Shown here: positions 52,615 to 61,584 of the stretch, piece by piece
Layout of the letters: each line of letters starts with the position of its first letter
Position numbering within the stretch: the stretch's first letter is position 1
Assembly (NCBI GenBank): GCA_903827245.1
Contig: CAIKHO010000065.1
Coordinates: 1-64,000, forward strand
Length of the DNA: 64,000 nucleotides
Source of the DNA: an uncultured Opitutia bacterium
GTDB lineage: Bacteria > Verrucomicrobiota > Verrucomicrobiia > Opitutales > Opitutaceae
Direction: 5' to 3'
Translations under genes and position numbers: made by a program
Notes under the pieces: model-generated
The model's database searches: none
What the model saw: the letters and a program-made list of their open reading frames with translations, nothing else
What the model was told of the DNA's origin: nothing

Positions 52615-53883
52615 ATGTCCCTTAACGCCGCGCCCCTGCCGAGCCTCGACCCCGAAATCTACGCCGCGATCTCCCGCGAGTTCGCGCGCCAGCAGAGCCA
52701 TCTCGAGCTCATCGCCTCGGAGAATTTCACCTACCCCGCCGTCCTCGAGGCGCAGGGCAGCGTGCTGACCAACAAGTACGCCGAGGGTTATCCCGGCAAG
52801 CGGTGGTACGGCGGCTGCGAGTTCGTCGACCAGGTCGAGCAACTCGCCATCGACCGCGCCAAGCAGCTCTTCGGCGCCGAACACGCCAACGTGCAGCCCC
52901 ACTCGGGCTCGCAGGCGAACACCGCCGTCTACGCCTCCGTCCTCCAGCCGGGCGACAAGCTCCTCGGCATGAACCTCAGCCACGGCGGCCACCTCACGCA
53001 CGGCAACCCCGCGAATTTCTCCGGCAAGCTTTATAATTTCTGCCAGTACGGCGTCCGCCAGGACAACGGCCTGATCGACTACGACGAGCTCGCCGCCATC
53101 GCCGCCCGCGAGAAGCCGAAGATGATCACCGTCGGCGCCAGCGCCTATTCGCGCGTCATCGACTTCGCCCGCATGGGCGAGATCGCGCGGGCCAACGGCG
53201 CGTTCCTCTTCGCGGACATCGCCCACATCGCCGGCCTGGTTGCCGCCGGGCTCCATCCCTCCCCGGTCCCGCACGCCGACTTCGTCACCACGACCACCCA
53301 CAAGACGCTCCGCGGACCGCGCGGCGGCCTCATCCTCTGCCGCTCCATCCACGCCAAGGCCATCGACTCCGCGGTCTTTCCCGGCACCCAGGGCGGACCG
53401 CTCATGCATGTCATCGCCGCCAAGGCGGTGTGCTTCGCCGAGTGCCTGAAGCCCGACTTCAAGGTCTACTCGGCCCAGATCATCAAAAATTCCCGCGCCC
53501 TCGCCGCCGCGATGCAGTCCCGCGGCTACCAGATCGTCTCGGGCGGGACGGACAACCACCTTTTCCTCGCCGACCTCCGCGGCAACCTCCCCGAGCTCAC
53601 CGCCAAGAAGGCGCAGGAGACCCTCGATCTCGCCAACATCACCTGCAACAAGAACACGGTCCCCTTTGAGACGCGTTCGCCGTTCCAGGCCTCCGGCATC
53701 CGCCTCGGCACGCCCGCCGTCACGACGCGCGGCCTCGTCGAAAAGGACATGGAGGAAATCGCCGCCTGCATCGACGCCGTGCTCAAGGCCATCGGCACCC
53801 CCGGTGAAGCCGCCGCCATCGCCGCGACGAAGCAGCGGGTCATCGCGCTCACCGCGCGCTATCCGCTTCCCTACAAGCTGTAG
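52615..53883 (+). CDS. glyA: Serine hydroxymethyltransferase GlyA
   Basis: 422 residues, family length. Interconverts serine and glycine, supplying one-carbon units. [38 protein letters not shown] is the diagnostic start; [28 protein letters not shown], and the PLP lysine K230 in [14 protein letters not shown] follow; C-terminal [18 protein letters not shown] is typical. The TAG stop is the first three bases of a truncated REP-like repeat. Confidence 0.97.
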   Translation: MSLNAAPLPSLDPEIYAAISREFARQQSHLELIASENFTYPAVLEAQGSVLTNKYAEGYPGKRWYGGCEFVDQVEQLAIDRAKQLFGAEHANVQPHSGSQANTAVYASVLQPGDKLLGMNLSHGGHLTHGNPANFSGKLYNFCQYGVRQDNGLIDYDELAAIAAREKPKMITVGASAYSRVIDFARMGEIARANGAFLFADIAHIAGLVAAGLHPSPVPHADFVTTTTHKTLRGPRGGLILCRSIHAKAIDSAVFPGTQGGPLMHVIAAKAVCFAECLKPDFKVYSAQIIKNSRALAAAMQSRGYQIVSGGTDNHLFLADLRGNLPELTAKKAQETLDLANITCNKNTVPFETRSPFQASGIRLGTPAVTTRGLVEKDMEEIAACIDAVLKAIGTPGEAAAIAATKQRVIALTARYPLPYKL

Positions 53884-53909
53884 GAGCGGCTTCACGCCGC
53901 GATGATCGG
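53881..53909. repeat. REP-like palindrome (family B) half copy
   Basis: Matches the left arm and loop of 51901-51966 (TAGGAGCGGCTTCACGCCGC then GATGATCGG) but has no right arm. Its TAG is the glyA stop codon. The bases to 54010 hold no further structure. Confidence 0.7.
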
Positions 53910-54010
53910 GTTTGCCGGGCCGCAGTCGCGTTTCCGCCCGCAAATTTCGCTCGCCCCGTACGCGTGGAACTCGGCTTGCCCAGCCGCGGACCGGCTGCAT
54001 TCTCCCGGCC

Positions 54011-54361
54011 ATGTACGAACCTCGCCATGCCCCGCTGCTCCCCCGCAGGCGGTTCTACGCCCGGCTCGGCAATCATGCGCTCATCTCGTTTGGCACACTC
54101 GCATTGTCCCTCGGCCTGGGCATGGGCGGCTACCATTTCCTCGAGCGCCTCGGCTGGGTGGATTCATATGTTAACGCCTCCATGATCCTTTCCGGCATGG
54201 GTCCCCTCGACCCCATCAAGACCACCGCGGGCAAGCTCTTCGTCGGCACCTATTCCCTGTTCAGCGGCGTGGTCTTCCTCACGACCGTGGGATTTTTCCT
54301 GATGCCGGTCATCCATCGCCTGCTCCACAAGTTTCACCTGCGGGATGTCGAGCGGTCCTGA
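54011..54361 (+). CDS. Small two-helix membrane protein of unknown function
   Basis: 116 residues from ATG 54011 (MYEPRHAPLLPRRRFYARL), so the N terminus is basic and cytoplasmic. Two hydrophobic segments, residues 25-45 and 75-100, with the loop SYVNASMILSGMGPLDPIKTTAGKLF between them and a His-rich cytoplasmic tail. The loop looks conserved-type (ion-channel-like proteins of this size exist), but I see no selectivity signature. A longer in-frame upstream start is unconvincing. Next gene starts 61 bases later. Confidence 0.75.
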   Translation: MYEPRHAPLLPRRRFYARLGNHALISFGTLALSLGLGMGGYHFLERLGWVDSYVNASMILSGMGPLDPIKTTAGKLFVGTYSLFSGVVFLTTVGFFLMPVIHRLLHKFHLRDVERS

Positions 54362-54422
54362 TGGCCTGCGCCCTGCCGAAACCACCCCGCGCCATGTCGT
54401 TCCCGCCCTGGCTGGACGCCCG

Positions 54423-57080
54423 ATGAATCCCGAGACCATCCGCCGGCCGCGCATTCCGTCGAGCCGCCTGATCATCGGTTTCGTGATCATTGCCGGCTCG
54501 GTGCTGTCCTTCCTCGCCTACCGCCAGGTGGCGGATGTCGAGCGCGAGCGGGCGGAAGCGGAGTTTTACCGCCGCGCCGACGTGCGCCATGCGCTCACCC
54601 GCGAGATCCTGAGCTATTATGAGGCCGGTGTGTTCGGCCTCCGCAACCTTTTCATCGGCGACGACGCCGTCAGCCGCAGCCAGTTTCTTCAGGTGGCGCG
54701 CGACATCATCGCCCGCTATGAGGGCATCGCCGCCCTAGAGTGGGTGCCCGTCGTGCCAGGGCGCGACCGCCCGGCCTTTGAGCTGGCGATGGGCCGGGAG
54801 CTCGGCCGGCAGTTCCGCTTCACCGAACGCGACAACATCCATCCCCCGGGACTGATCGCCGCGCGCGACCAGGGCGAGTACCTCCCGATCGCGTACCTGG
54901 AGCCGCTCGCCGGCAACGAGCCGGCGCTGGGCCTCGATCTCTCGAACGGGCCCTCGCGCGACGTACTGGAGCTGGCCCGGCGCGAAAACCGCATGGTCGT
55001 GAACGCCGTGATCAACCTGGTACAGGGCCAGCGCGGCCTCGTCATCATCTGGCCCGTCTATCGCAAGGGCGGCAACCCGGCCGTGACCAAGGGCGAATTC
55101 CTCGGCTTTGTCCAGGGGGTGTTCCGCGTCGGCGAGCTGTTCGAGCAGACCCAGAAGCGCGATCCCACGACCACGATCGACACCCTTTACCTCGACCAGT
55201 CCGCGACGGATCCCGCGTCCCGTTTGCTCTATTACCGACCGGGCGACGGCCGGGCGGCGCGCCAACCTGTGCCCAGCGAGGCGGAATTCCGCGCCGGGGT
55301 ACACCGCGAGCACGTCATCACCCTCGGCGTACGCGACTGGAACGTGCTTTACCGGCCCACGCCGGCCTGGCTCGGGGCGCAGATGACGAGCCTGCCCATG
55401 ATGCGCCTGGGCGGCGGCCTGATCATCACCGGGCTGCTCGCCGCCCTCATTGGGGCCCTCGCCCGCCGCACGAGCGCCATCGAGGCGTTGGTCGCCGAAC
55501 GCACCGCCGAGCTCAGCGAGAACCGTCTCCAGACCGAAAACATCCTCACGCAGTTGCCCGGCATGGCCTTTCGCTGCCTGGGCGATGAAAAGCTGACCCC
55601 GGTCTATATCAGTTCGGGAGCCTTGGACCTGACCGGATACACTGCGGGGGATTTCCTGGCCGGCGTGGTCTGGTACGAGGACCTCATCGAGCCCGGCGAC
55701 CGCGCGACGGTCACCGGCACAACCCTGAATGCGGTCGCCCAGCACAAGCCCTTTGAGATCGAATACCGCCTCCGCCATCGCGACGGCCGGGAGAAGTGGG
55801 TGCTGGACCGCGGCACCGGGGTGTTCGCGGAGGACGGCCGCCTGCTGTTCATCGAGGGCCTGGCCGTGGACATCACCCAGCGCAAGCAGGCCGAGGCGGA
55901 AAAAATCGCCCTCGAGCGCAAGCTCCTGGAAAGCCAGAAGCTCGAGAGCCTCGGGGTGCTCGCGGGCGGCATCGCGCATGACTTCAACAATCTGCTCACC
56001 GCGATCATGGGCAATGCCAGCCTCGCCCGCCTGGAACTCGGGGACGCCTCGCCCATCCAGAAAAACCTCCGACAGATCGAGACCACGTCGCTCCGCGCCG
56101 CCGAGCTCTGCCAGCAGATGCTCGCCTACTCGGGCCGGAGCCGCTTCGTCGTCGAGCGCCTCGACCTCAGCGCCCTCGTCGAGGGTGCGGTGCCGTTGCT
56201 CCAGTTCTCGCTCGGCCGGCATGCCTCGTTCCGCCTGGATCTGCCCCGCGGCCTGCCGCCCGTGATGGCCGATGCCACCCAGCTGCGCCAGATCGTCATG
56301 AACCTGGTGATGAACGCCGCCGAGGCCATGGGCGAGACCCCGGGAAAAATCACGCTGGAGACGGGCGTGCGCGCGGCCGACCACGCTTTCCTCGCCACCA
56401 CGGTCAACGGCGGCGATCTGCCGGCCGGCGAATATGTTTTCCTCCGCGTCAGCGACGAAGGCTGCGGCATGTCGGCCGAGACCCTTGCGCGCATCTTCGA
56501 TCCCTTTTTCACCACCAAGTTCGCCGGACGCGGCCTCGGTCTGGCCGCGGTGCTCGGCATCGTGCGGAGCCACCAGGGCGCCCTCCACGTCGCGAGCGAG
56601 CCGGGCCGCGGCACCACGTTCACCCTCCTGCTGCCGCCGACGGACGGCGCCGTCTCCGCCGTGCCTGACACACCGGCCTCGGCCGCCCCGTGGCATCATG
56701 CCGGCACCGTCCTCGTCGCCGACGATGAGGACGAGGTACGGCAGATCGCCGGCGATATTCTCCAAAAGCTCGGCTTCACGGTGGTCAACGCCGCGGACGG
56801 CCATGAGGCCATCGCCTTGTTCGGACGCGATCCGGCCCGCTTCACCCTGGTGCTGCTCGACCTGACGATGCCCGGCGTGAGCGGCGTGGAAACCCTGCGG
56901 CAGATGCGCGTGCGCCGGCCAGGCCTCCCCGCGCTGCTGATGAGCGGTTATGCGGAAATCGAGGCCGAGACCCGTCTGGCGGGGCTGAATTCCGCCCCGT
57001 TTTTGCAGAAGCCTTTCACTGTCGCCAGCCTCACGGCCATGGTGCGCGCCATTTTCGAGGAACCCGGCCGGGCGGGTTGA
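54423..57080 (+). CDS. Hybrid sensor histidine kinase (CHASE-PAS-HK-receiver)
   Basis: 885 residues from ATG 54423. Helix 1 at about 22-42, extracytoplasmic CHASE domain to about 300 (RYEGIAALEWVPVVPGRD and GEYLPIAYLEP are CHASE-typical), helix 2 near 330, then a PAS region 370-500 (ILTQLPGMAFRCLGDE, FEIEYRLRHRDGREKWVLDRG). HisKA with His519 in GGIAHDFNNLLTAIMGNA, HATPase_c to about 740 (SDEGCGMSAETLARIFDPFFTTK, GRGLGLAAVLGIV), and a receiver with Asp813 in LLDLTMPG. Senses an external small molecule or condition; no response-regulator gene is adjacent, the C-terminal receiver probably feeding a phosphorelay. Confidence 0.9.
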   Translation: MNPETIRRPRIPSSRLIIGFVIIAGSVLSFLAYRQVADVERERAEAEFYRRADVRHALTREILSYYEAGVFGLRNLFIGDDAVSRSQFLQVARDIIARYEGIAALEWVPVVPGRDRPAFELAMGRELGRQFRFTERDNIHPPGLIAARDQGEYLPIAYLEPLAGNEPALGLDLSNGPSRDVLELARRENRMVVNAVINLVQGQRGLVIIWPVYRKGGNPAVTKGEFLGFVQGVFRVGELFEQTQKRDPTTTIDTLYLDQSATDPASRLLYYRPGDGRAARQPVPSEAEFRAGVHREHVITLGVRDWNVLYRPTPAWLGAQMTSLPMMRLGGGLIITGLLAALIGALARRTSAIEALVAERTAELSENRLQTENILTQLPGMAFRCLGDEKLTPVYISSGALDLTGYTAGDFLAGVVWYEDLIEPGDRATVTGTTLNAVAQHKPFEIEYRLRHRDGREKWVLDRGTGVFAEDGRLLFIEGLAVDITQRKQAEAEKIALERKLLESQKLESLGVLAGGIAHDFNNLLTAIMGNASLARLELGDASPIQKNLRQIETTSLRAAELCQQMLAYSGRSRFVVERLDLSALVEGAVPLLQFSLGRHASFRLDLPRGLPPVMADATQLRQIVMNLVMNAAEAMGETPGKITLETGVRAADHAFLATTVNGGDLPAGEYVFLRVSDEGCGMSAETLARIFDPFFTTKFAGRGLGLAAVLGIVRSHQGALHVASEPGRGTTFTLLLPPTDGAVSAVPDTPASAAPWHHAGTVLVADDEDEVRQIAGDILQKLGFTVVNAADGHEAIALFGRDPARFTLVLLDLTMPGVSGVETLRQMRVRRPGLPALLMSGYAEIEAETRLAGLNSAPFLQKPFTVASLTAMVRAIFEEPGRAG

Positions 57081-57490
57081 ACCAGCGGGCTCCGGGGCTC
57101 TTCCGCTGGCCGGTACTGTCCGGTTAATGGTACAGTTTGGGATCAATCCGACCAGGCCGGTTTCGCTCAGAGGCGCCAAGCTGCGTAGTAAGGGCAGGAG
57201 ATTAGGCTCGGCATCCGGAATTTTTCGCGCAGAGCGCGGAGGACGCAGAGATCAATCATCGACTGACTACTCTGCGTGCTCCGCGCTTCTGCGTGAAATT
57301 GCCTTTCTTTCCCCGTCATTCCTTTTCCGCGCAAAACCAGGGCAGTATTGGCGGGCTCTCCCAGTGGCAGTGGCCAGCCCTGCCCTATTACGGAAGGTTT
57401 TGCCGGCGAATCGCAGCCCTATACTCCGCCGCAACTTTTCTTTGCTCCTTGGCGTCCTCCGGGTAACGGTCTTTCTTCCAGTTTTTTCCC
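57081..57490. other. 410-base intergenic region without gene
   Basis: Between the histidine kinase and the MFS gene. It holds one palindrome (57223-57298) and a direct doublet GGTAC..TG/GGTACAG near 57111-57138. No ORF with coding character; readings through it are antisense or shadows of the MFS gene. Confidence 0.6.
57223..57298. repeat. Low-complexity palindrome (cgcagagcgcggag type)
   Basis: TTTCGCGCAGAGCGCGGAGG at 57223-57242 is mirrored by CTCCGCGCTTCTGCGTGAAA at 57279-57298, with GACGCAGAG/CTCTGCGTG inside. Words of this type recur in many bacterial genomes as palindromic spacers (from memory). Confidence 0.75.
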
Positions 57491-58816
57491 GTGTCCACCC
57501 CCGCCGCTCCCCTTCCCTCCCGTCGTCCGCTCTCGCTCGGCGTCATTTTTCTCACGCTGTATATCGACCTGATCGGGTTCTCGATCATCTTCCCGCTCGG
57601 GCCCGATCTGCTCGACTATTACCTGAAGCTGGAAGGCCATGCCGGCGCCTTGGGCTGGCTGCTGGGGCAGATCGATTCGCTCGCGCGCGCCGCGGGGATC
57701 GAAAATTACGCGCCCGTGCTTTTCGGCGGCGTGATCAGCTCCTTCTTCTCGATCCTCCAGTTTGTCTTCGCCCCGTTCTGGGGCGCGGTGAGCGACCGGC
57801 GCGGGCGCCGTGGGGTTCTGGTGATGACCGTCGCCGGCACGGCCTTGGGTTATCTCCTTTGGCTTGTGAGCGGATCCTTCTGGTTGTTCCTGCTCTCGCG
57901 CATAGTCAGCGGGGCCTTCAGCGGCAACCTGTCCGTGGCCACCGCCGCGGTCGCCGACGTCACATCGCGGGAAGAGCGCTCGAAGGCCATGGGCCTCGTG
58001 GGCGCGGCCTTCGGGCTGGGGCTGGTCACCGGGCCGACCATCGGTGCGCTGACGGCCCACTTCAATCTGCTCACCCATCATCCCTCCCTCGCGCGCTTCG
58101 GGGTGAATCCATTCTCGGTGCCGGCGTTCATCGCCTTCGTTCTCTGCCTCGTCAACCTCGGGTGGATTTACCTGCGTTTCAAGGAGACCCTCACGCCCGC
58201 CATGCGCGCCGCGGCCCGCGAGCCCCGGCTGCGCAATCCGGTGAGCGCCATCCTCGGCCTGGACAATCCCGCCGTGCGCCGCGCCAACCTCGTGGCCTTC
58301 ATCTTCTCGATCGCCTTCGTCGCCATGGAGTCGTCGCTCACCTTTCTTGCGACCAAGCGGTTCGGCTACACCGCGCGTGAAAACGGCCTGCTGCTCGGCT
58401 TTCTCGGGCTCTGCGCGATCGTCACGCAGGGCTACATCGTGCGCAAACTGCTGAAAACCATGGAGGAGATCCGGGTGCTTACCATCGGGCTGGGGGTCAC
58501 CGCCGCCGGCCTGCTGGTCATCGGCTTCGCCCTGCAGGCGTGGATGCTGTACGCCGGCGTGGCCTTGCTCGCGCTGGGCTCCGGGCTCGTCAATCCCGCC
58601 ACCACCGGCCTCATCTCGCTCTACGCCACCGCCGCCGAGCAGGGCCGTGTGCTCGGCATTTTTCGCTCGCTCGGTTCGCTCTCCCGCGCCTTCACCCCCG
58701 TGCTCGCGGGCGTGGTGTTCTGGGTGTTCGGCTCGAAAAGCGTGTTTATCGCCGGCGCGGTGATGTCCGCCCTGGCTCTCTCCCTGAGCTTCAGCCTGCC
58801 GAAGCCGGTGAAATGA
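57491..58816 (+). CDS. Major facilitator superfamily transporter (TetA-type DHA1)
   Basis: 441 residues from GTG 57491. FLTLYIDLIGFSIIFPLGPDLL is helix 1 with the motif D-like start of TetA/DHA1 exporters; FAPFWGAVSDRRGRRGVLV is the loop 2-3 G.lsDr.GRR motif A; GFLGLCAIVTQGYIVRKLL leads helix pairs in the C-terminal half. About 12 helices. Antiporter-type efflux of small organic compounds is likely; the substrate is unknown. No regulator is adjacent. Its stop overlaps a possible ATG of the next gene by four bases. Confidence 0.88.
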   Translation: MSTPAAPLPSRRPLSLGVIFLTLYIDLIGFSIIFPLGPDLLDYYLKLEGHAGALGWLLGQIDSLARAAGIENYAPVLFGGVISSFFSILQFVFAPFWGAVSDRRGRRGVLVMTVAGTALGYLLWLVSGSFWLFLLSRIVSGAFSGNLSVATAAVADVTSREERSKAMGLVGAAFGLGLVTGPTIGALTAHFNLLTHHPSLARFGVNPFSVPAFIAFVLCLVNLGWIYLRFKETLTPAMRAAAREPRLRNPVSAILGLDNPAVRRANLVAFIFSIAFVAMESSLTFLATKRFGYTARENGLLLGFLGLCAIVTQGYIVRKLLKTMEEIRVLTIGLGVTAAGLLVIGFALQAWMLYAGVALLALGSGLVNPATTGLISLYATAAEQGRVLGIFRSLGSLSRAFTPVLAGVVFWVFGSKSVFIAGAVMSALALSLSFSLPKPVK

Positions 58817-58820
58817 AAAC

Positions 58821-58918
58821 GGAGGGCAGAGGACCGAGGACCGAGGGCGGAGAACCGATGCCGGGATGCCGTTTGTTTTCCGTCCTCCGTCTCCTGTCGA
58901 AGGTCTCCTGTCTCCTGC
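58821..58918. repeat. Degenerate palindrome overlapping the next gene's start and signal peptide
   Basis: GGAGGGCAGAGGACCGAGG-type words upstream of ATG 58858 are mirrored by CCGTCCTCCGTCTCCTG and TCTCCTGTCTCCTG inside the signal-peptide coding region. Pairing is imperfect, so this is a weaker member of the low-complexity palindrome group. Confidence 0.45.
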
Positions 58919-60066
58919 TGATCGCCGGCTGCGTTTCCTTCCGCCACGAGGCGCCGCGACCCGGCCGCACCACCCTCGGTTCGCCGCTGGTCGTGCTGCC
59001 GGCGCAGAATCTCGGCGACTGCCTCGTGATCGAGGCCAAGTGGGACCGCTATGGCCCCTACCATTTCCTGGTCGATACGGGCTCGTCCGTGACCCTCGTC
59101 TCGCCCGACCTTGCCAAGCGCTACGGCGACAAGAATGCCCCGGCGTCCTTCAACGCCCCGCAAATCCACGTCAAGTCCGCCGAGGGAGACCTCGTCGTGC
59201 TTCCCGCCACGACCCTGCGCCGCATCGAACTCGGCGAGGCGCGCTTCGACGATGTCCCCGCCCTCATCTACGACTGCGCGCCTCTTTCCGACCACCTCGG
59301 CGTCAAAATCGACGGCATCCTGGGCTTCCCACTTTTCCGCGAAACGCTGCTGACCCTCGACTACCCGCGCTCCCGCGTGCTGCTCAATCCCGCCGCTCAG
59401 GCGCCCCTGCTGCCCGGCGACACCATTCCCTTCAACAACGCCAGCAAGACCCCGCTCATCCCGATCCGGCTGCACGACACCACATTCATCGCCCTGATCG
59501 ACTCGGGCAGCGATGCGCCCCTCAGCCTGAATCCCGTCGGCATGAAGCCGGCCTATGCCTCCGGTCCTCGACCCGGCCCCAACGTAGGCACCCTCAGTGG
59601 TGACCACGCGCCACAGGTCGGACGGCTCGCCGACACGCTCATGATCGGGAGCTATGCGCTGCCGCGGCCTCTCGTGGTCATCACCGATGAGCTGTCGTCC
59701 GTCGGGGGCGAGGTGCTGAGGAACTTCACCGTGACCTTTGACCAGGAAAGAAACCAGGTGACATTTTATCGGGAGACCACCGCTCCGATCAGCTTCGATC
59801 CGCAGCGCGGCGTGGGCGTCAGTTTCAGCAAGGCGCCGGCCTACTGGCGCGTGGTCGGCGTGATCCCCGATTCTCCCGCCGCCTCCGGGCCGGATCCGGT
59901 CCAGCCGGGCGATCTCGTCACCCGGATCAACGGCGAACCGGTAGCCCAGTGGGACCTCCGCCGCTTCGACCAGCTCGTGGCCTCGGCCCGCACCATCACC
60001 TTCACGTTTCTCAAGGGCACCGAGGAAAAATCAAAAGCCCTCAGCGTCTTCGATTTGGTGCCGTGA
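58858..60066 (+). CDS. Aspartyl-protease/PDZ lipoprotein
   Basis: 402 residues from ATG 58858 (MPGCRLFSVLRLLSKVSCLLLIAGC, lipobox near Cys25); an upstream ATG 58813 overlaps the MFS stop but gives a poor signal. Two retropepsin-like half sites, FLVDTGSSVTLVS and ALIDSGSDAPLSL, mean a single chain carries both catalytic Asp (D-T-G and D-S-G). A PDZ domain follows (GVIPDSPAASGPDPVQPGDLVTRINGE). Such proteins are outer-membrane or periplasmic aspartyl proteases that bind peptides with the PDZ; substrates unknown. Confidence 0.85.
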   Translation: MPGCRLFSVLRLLSKVSCLLLIAGCVSFRHEAPRPGRTTLGSPLVVLPAQNLGDCLVIEAKWDRYGPYHFLVDTGSSVTLVSPDLAKRYGDKNAPASFNAPQIHVKSAEGDLVVLPATTLRRIELGEARFDDVPALIYDCAPLSDHLGVKIDGILGFPLFRETLLTLDYPRSRVLLNPAAQAPLLPGDTIPFNNASKTPLIPIRLHDTTFIALIDSGSDAPLSLNPVGMKPAYASGPRPGPNVGTLSGDHAPQVGRLADTLMIGSYALPRPLVVITDELSSVGGEVLRNFTVTFDQERNQVTFYRETTAPISFDPQRGVGVSFSKAPAYWRVVGVIPDSPAASGPDPVQPGDLVTRINGEPVAQWDLRRFDQLVASARTITFTFLKGTEEKSKALSVFDLVP

Positions 60067-60083
60067 TGCGGCTCCGCCGCATC

Positions 60084-60151
60084 GTTGAAAGTTGAAGGAT
60101 GAAAGCCCGGGGCTGAATCCAGCTTTCAACCCTCACCTTTCCACTTTCAAC
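60084..60151. repeat. Low-complexity palindrome overlapping the rsmB stop
   Basis: GTTGAAAGTTGAAGG and GATGAAAGC on the left are mirrored by GCTTTCAACCCTCACC and CACTTTCAAC on the right. The minus-strand rsmB stop TGA (60147-60149) lies in the right arm. It separates convergent genes. Confidence 0.7.
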
Positions 60152-61502
60152 TCTTGCGCAGCAAGAACGCCCCCGCCCCATCGTGTCCGCTCTCCCACGG
60201 GAAGCTCGTCGTGCTGGCCTCCAGCTTGAAGGGGCCGCCCGCGCGGCTTTCGAAAAAGGCCTTCACCACCGCCGCGTTTTCCTCGGTATCGATGCTGCAG
60301 GTTGAATAGACGATGCGCCCGCCCGGCGCGACCAGCCGCGCCGCCGCGTGCAGCAGCGCCAGTTGCTGGCGGCCGTGCTTCCCAAAGTCGCCTTCCTGCA
60401 GCCGCCATTTCACGTCCACCCGGTGGCGCATCACACCGGTATTTGAACACGGCACGTCCAGCAGGACCGCGGCGTACTCGGTCGGCAGCCGGTGGTCGTC
60501 GAATAATTTGTACTCCCCGCTCAGCAGGTCGCCCTGCAGGAGGGCGACATCGACGTCGGTCACGCGCGAAAGATTTTCCTTCAGGCGGTCGATGCGCGGC
60601 CCGGGCAGGTCGAGCGCGATTACCCGCCCCGCCGGAGTCCCCGGTGCCGCTCCGCCAGCCCGGGCCGCATCGCGCAGGCGGTCGGCGATTAGCAGGCTTT
60701 TGCCCCCGGGCGCCGCGCAGGCGTCCAGCACCGTCTCTCCCGGTTGCGGCGCCAGCAGGTCCACCGCCAAGCGCGTGGACGGGTCCTGCAGGTATAACCG
60801 GCCCGCGGAAAGCAGCGGTTCGATCTCACCCCAGCGGCCCGATGGCACTTCATGATAGCCCGCCCACGCCGTCGGCGTGAACCAGGCGGGCGCCGGCGCA
60901 GCCGGGTCCCGCCAGCGCGCGTACACCGGCGCGGGTTGCTGGTTCCATTCGAGCAGCCGCCGCGTCGGCCCGGCACCGAATTGTGTCAGCCACCGCCGCA
61001 CCAGCCACTCGGGATGGGAAAAATACTCCGCCAGGACCGAGGGCTCCGCGAGCTTCGGCGGCGCCTCCGCCGTCAGCGCGCCGGCCAGCTTGCGCACGAC
61101 GGCATTGACCAGCTTCGCCTCCTTGGGACTCGCCAGGTGCTTCGCCTGCTCCACCGCGTGATGCACGATCTTGGCCGCCCGGCCCTCCGCCGCGGGCTCG
61201 CCCACGGCCTCGATCAATTCGAATCCGGCGATGAACAGCACCGCCCGGGTCGCCGGCCGCGGCGGGTGCGACATCAGCCGGCCCAGCCCGGCGTCGAGCC
61301 GGCCAAAATGCCGCAGCACCCCGAAAACGAGATGCTGGCAGCGCGCGCGCTCCGCCCCGGTCAGCCCGGGCGGCAGCGTGGCGAAAAGCTCGTCGACGCG
61401 TTCGTGCCGGTCCAGCCAGCGGGTGATCAGCCGGGCGGCCGCAGCCCACGCGCCGACGGTCCGGGAGGGCGCGGCGGGTTTGTCGGGGGCCGGTTCAGGC
61501 AT
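60147..61502 (-). CDS. rsmB: 16S rRNA m5C methyltransferase RsmB-like (NusB + Nol1/Nop2/Sun)
   Basis: 451 residues from ATG 61502; a TTG 30 bases upstream is less likely. N-terminal NusB-like helical domain (residues 25-150) with AGFELIEAVGEP and KLVNAVVRKLAG, then the SAM domain with VLDACAAPGGKSLLIADRL, catalytic Cys352 in LDVPCSNTG and second Cys402 in YSTCSIDTEEN. Modifies C967 of 16S rRNA in related species. Upstream region to the GreA-fusion start is 82 bases and divergent. Stop codon lies inside a palindrome. Confidence 0.92.
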   Translation of the reverse strand: MPEPAPDKPAAPSRTVGAWAAAARLITRWLDRHERVDELFATLPPGLTGAERARCQHLVFGVLRHFGRLDAGLGRLMSHPPRPATRAVLFIAGFELIEAVGEPAAEGRAAKIVHHAVEQAKHLASPKEAKLVNAVVRKLAGALTAEAPPKLAEPSVLAEYFSHPEWLVRRWLTQFGAGPTRRLLEWNQQPAPVYARWRDPAAPAPAWFTPTAWAGYHEVPSGRWGEIEPLLSAGRLYLQDPSTRLAVDLLAPQPGETVLDACAAPGGKSLLIADRLRDAARAGGAAPGTPAGRVIALDLPGPRIDRLKENLSRVTDVDVALLQGDLLSGEYKLFDDHRLPTEYAAVLLDVPCSNTGVMRHRVDVKWRLQEGDFGKHGRQQLALLHAAARLVAPGGRIVYSTCSIDTEENAAVVKAFFESRAGGPFKLEASTTSFPWESGHDGAGAFLLRKS

Positions 61503-61584
61503 CGGGGGCCCCGGTGAAGCACTGTTTGACAAGCTGAGTCATTGTCCGCTCAACTCTCCCGTTCAGGCCCTCACACACGCAATC

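Noticed and set aside
54735-57179. An 814-codon open frame on the minus strand
   Set aside because: Antisense to the hybrid histidine kinase, which has a complete set of family motifs; this frame has none.
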